DNA of 7,708 nucleotides from Myxococcales bacterium (lineage in GTDB: Bacteria > Myxococcota > Polyangia > Fen-1088). Positions 6,116 through 7,708 of this stretch are shown here, piece by piece. The notes beneath the pieces were generated by a model that was not told the DNA's origin, searched no databases, and saw only the letters and a program-made list of their open reading frames with translations. Position numbers and translations under genes: made by a program. Position 1 is the first letter of the stretch; each line of letters starts with the position of its first letter. The stretch is from the NCBI GenBank assembly GCA_003153875.1, contig PMBY01000196.1, positions 28,093-35,800 of the forward strand. Reading direction: 5' to 3'.

Positions 6116-7080
6116 CAGAATGTTCCTTGGGCTGAGAATCCCGCAATTCCCGGTCCAACCATCGGCGCAACCGCGGTCGGGGTCTGTTGCGAGGCCGATG
6201 AAGACGAGCCCCACCAGTAGAGGATGGTTCCAGTTGCGAGCGCCGCGGCCCCTACGCTGTAGAATACCCACTGCATGGTTTCGGCGTCCTTGCCGGCTTG
6301 GTAGTCAGAAGATGTGGGCGCGTCCGAACCGGAAATCCTGTCCGAGAGCGAGGTAGCGCGTGTGTAGAAATAGACTGCGGTGCCGATGGAAGCCAAACCG
6401 GCCGCACCGCACACGATTCCCGCAATCCGCAAACTGCGGCCCGAGGGCGGCGGTTGAGGAAATGCGGCGGGCTGTGCCGGGGCAACAACGGAAACGGCTG
6501 GGGCGGGCGGGGCGGACTCCGGTGCGGGCGCCGGTGCCGGAGACGGTGCCGGAACCGGGGCCGGAGCCGCGACGGGCGCGGGCGAGGCCCGCGGGGGTAG
6601 GTTGGGTGGGCTGTCCGTCCCGAAGCCCCCGAAGGGGGGAACCGAGGCCGGGGCCGAGGCCGGAGCCGGGGCGACGGGTGCTTCGATCTGCCGACGCGCC
6701 GGGTTCTTCATCTCCTTCTCGAGCGCCCGGATGCGCTTCTCGATTTCGGCCCGCTTGGGAGTCTCGGGATTCTCGATTAGGTAGTTCTTGTACAGATCCA
6801 AGGCACGCTGCAGATCGCCCTTGCGCCGATAGGCCTGTGCCATGTTGAAGAGGAAAGTCGGATCGCTGCGTAGCTTGTAGGCTTCTTCGAACTCCGCAAT
6901 GGCATCATCCCACTTGCCCAGGTCGAACGCCTGCTTTCCCTTCGCGTAGTGCTGCCGCGCTTGTTCCGTCGCCTCTTCGTCCGCGCGCGCTGGCGATGGC
7001 GCAGAGGTCAGGGCCACCGCCAAGCCGACGGCAAGCAAGACGGCTGCGACCCAGATTCTGCCGGCACAAGGACTGCGCAT
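6115..7080 (-). CDS. TPR protein with signal sequence, Pro/Ala linker and two membrane helices
   Basis: A 321-residue protein. ATG 7080 is chosen because AGAAGGA (7090-7096) sits nine bases upstream; a TTG at 7101 would place that site inside the gene. Residues 1-33 form a signal peptide ending in ARA before Asp34. Two tetratricopeptide repeats follow (about 40-73 and 74-107; AFDLGKWDDAIAEFEEAYKL, AYRRKGDLQRALDLYKNYL), then a charged helix (110-126). A Pro/Ala-rich linker spans 134-213. Two hydrophobic helices (about 219-240 and 268-289) are separated by a polar loop, and a short tail ends in AGFSAQGTF. This plan is common among uncharacterised myxobacterial envelope proteins. TPRs mediate protein contacts, so a periplasmic adaptor on a long linker is likely; the partner may be the lipoprotein that begins at its stop codon (TGATG). 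The C-terminal Phe recalls outer-membrane proteins, but no barrel is present. Exact function unknown. Confidence 0.85.
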   Translation of the reverse strand: MRSPCAGRIWVAAVLLAVGLAVALTSAPSPARADEEATEQARQHYAKGKQAFDLGKWDDAIAEFEEAYKLRSDPTFLFNMAQAYRRKGDLQRALDLYKNYLIENPETPKRAEIEKRIRALEKEMKNPARRQIEAPVAPAPASAPASVPPFGGFGTDSPPNLPPRASPAPVAAPAPVPAPSPAPAPAPESAPPAPAVSVVAPAQPAAFPQPPPSGRSLRIAGIVCGAAGLASIGTAVYFYTRATSLSDRISGSDAPTSSDYQAGKDAETMQWVFYSVGAAALATGTILYWWGSSSSASQQTPTAVAPMVGPGIAGFSAQGTF

Positions 7081-7112
7081 CGAGTTCGGTCCTTCTTGCA
7101 AAAGAGGGCCCG

Positions 7113-7141
7113 ATTGTAGCCGATATGCGCCAGCGTGTCGT
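7113..7141 (-). promoter_or_regulatory. Candidate promoter of the TPR-lipoprotein operon
   Basis: Reading the minus strand, ACGACA (7141-7136) and TACAAT (7118-7113) are 17 bases apart, a sigma70-like pair with a good -10 (5 of 6) and a modest -35 (4 of 6). Transcription would begin about 25 bases upstream of the ATG at 7080, leaving room for the AGAAGGA site. It lies in the 114-base gap behind the GH79-like gene, and suggests the pair has its own promoter rather than relying on read-through. Nothing else clear is seen in this gap. Confidence 0.4.
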
Positions 7142-7194
7142 CAGGCAAGTTTCAGCCCCAAGGTTCGATCGCCAGCCAGTTCGTCCACGCCCGC

Positions 7195-7708
7195 TTACTG
7201 CAGAACGCGGACGAGCGCTGCGCTCGCGGGCGGAACGTACGCTGAAACGGTATTCCCCGACGTCGTCTGAATGTAGGGTGCATTGCGAGGCCAGTCGCCC
7301 GCCACCGAGACCTGGGCGCCAGCAAGGGTCACGTTCCCTGCCGCTGCCGTCAGTGAGCCGGCAGGCGTGCCCTGCAAATAGATCGCGCTCGCGCCGCTCA
7401 CCGCGGCTCCGAGATCCACGGTGGCGTTGACGCCACTCGCGTCGTTCCTGTTGTTGAGCACCACGCTGGTAAATCCGTCCGCCTTGATAGCCCACGCGGT
7501 GAAGTACTGGGCGCTCGTGGTGAGGGTCGTGGAGACCATCGGACCTTGGCCGGCTTGGGCGAAGAGGAGCATGCCGTAGTATTCCGGCTGTACCGCCACC
7601 ACAACACCACCGTTCTCCTTGAGCGGCTCATAGTAGAAGGGAACCTTTCCATCCATTCCATTCTCGTCGCTTTCGAAATTGGCGCCGCTGCCGCCACGCT
7701 TGGCAACC
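7195..7708 (-). CDS. C-terminal end of a GH79-like exported glycosidase (partial)
   Basis: The frame is open to the window edge and runs 170 residues to TAA at 7197-7195, so the N-terminal and catalytic part lie outside. An in-frame ATG at 7656 has nothing like a start in front of it and lies within continuous similarity. The visible part starts with a loop (GGSGANFESDENG), then YYEPLKENGG and EYYGMLLFAQAGQG. It continues as beta-strands with AWAIKADGFTSVVLNNRND, LGAAVSGASAIYLQG, VTLAGAQVSVAGDW and the ending VPPASAALVRVLQ. This resembles the small C-terminal beta-sandwich (GH79C) behind the TIM barrel of family 79 beta-glucuronidase/heparanase-like enzymes, where it packs on the barrel and is not catalytic. 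Other clan-A glycosidases carry similar domains, so the family is tentative and the substrate unknown. Confidence 0.65.
   Translation of the reverse strand, partial: VAKRGGSGANFESDENGMDGKVPFYYEPLKENGGVVVAVQPEYYGMLLFAQAGQGPMVSTTLTTSAQYFTAWAIKADGFTSVVLNNRNDASGVNATVDLGAAVSGASAIYLQGTPAGSLTAAAGNVTLAGAQVSVAGDWPRNAPYIQTTSGNTVSAYVPPASAALVRVLQ

Noticed and set aside
6116..6271. 52-codon upstream extension of the lipoprotein frame
   Set aside because: It lies inside the TPR gene and would put the lipoprotein leader in the interior; the Shine-Dalgarno before ATG 6115 decides the start.
6625..6639. C-run and G-run hairpin with UUCG-type loop inside the TPR gene
   Set aside because: It is explained by codons for Pro-Pro-Phe-Gly-Gly at the start of the linker; no sign of a regulatory role within the coding region.

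Overview
The window is high-GC DNA carrying several protein types typical of Myxococcota. These are a C-terminal MYXO-CTERM-like sorting tail (Gly-Cys-Gly-Cys, hydrophobic helix, Arg-rich end), a lipoprotein with a Cys-rich N-terminus and a long Gly/Thr linker, a TPR protein with a Pro/Ala linker and two late membrane helices, and a Cys-patterned secreted protein. A myxobacterium, probably of the Polyangia side, is the best guess; this rests on protein architecture, not on a marker gene.

Layout. Positions 1-606 (+) hold the 3' end of a Cys-rich, probably secreted protein with two 44-residue repeats of identical cysteine spacing. Positions 607-798 are non-coding, with a possible folded element and, just before the next gene, an imperfect palindrome. 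Positions 799-4747 (+) hold three genes chained by 4-base overlaps: a Phd/YefM-type antitoxin, a PIN-domain VapC-type toxin, and a 1092-residue exported protein. The third gene has a lectin-like N-terminal domain, a DUF1565/parallel beta-helix body and a MYXO-CTERM-like tail. Positions 4748-4819 separate convergent genes and take part in an 8-bp inverted repeat.

On the minus strand, a TPR membrane protein (7080 to 6115) is followed by a lipoprotein with a C-terminal beta-sandwich, probably carbohydrate-binding (6115 to 4820). The two share one base (TGATG) and are read as one operon behind a candidate promoter at 7113-7141. The minus strand from 7708 to 7195 holds the C-terminal end of an exported enzyme resembling the C-terminal beta domain of GH79-type glycosidases.

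The common theme is the cell envelope and extracellular polysaccharide: a glycosidase end, a beta-helix protein of the pectate-lyase-like fold, and a lipoprotein with a probable glycan-binding domain. The toxin-antitoxin pair is conventional, but its direct overlap with the start of the exported beta-helix gene is unusual. I see no phage, transposase, CRISPR or RNA gene. No clearly new multi-gene defence or biosynthetic system is visible; the most unusual points are the toxin/beta-helix coupling and the uncharacterised TPR-lipoprotein pair.
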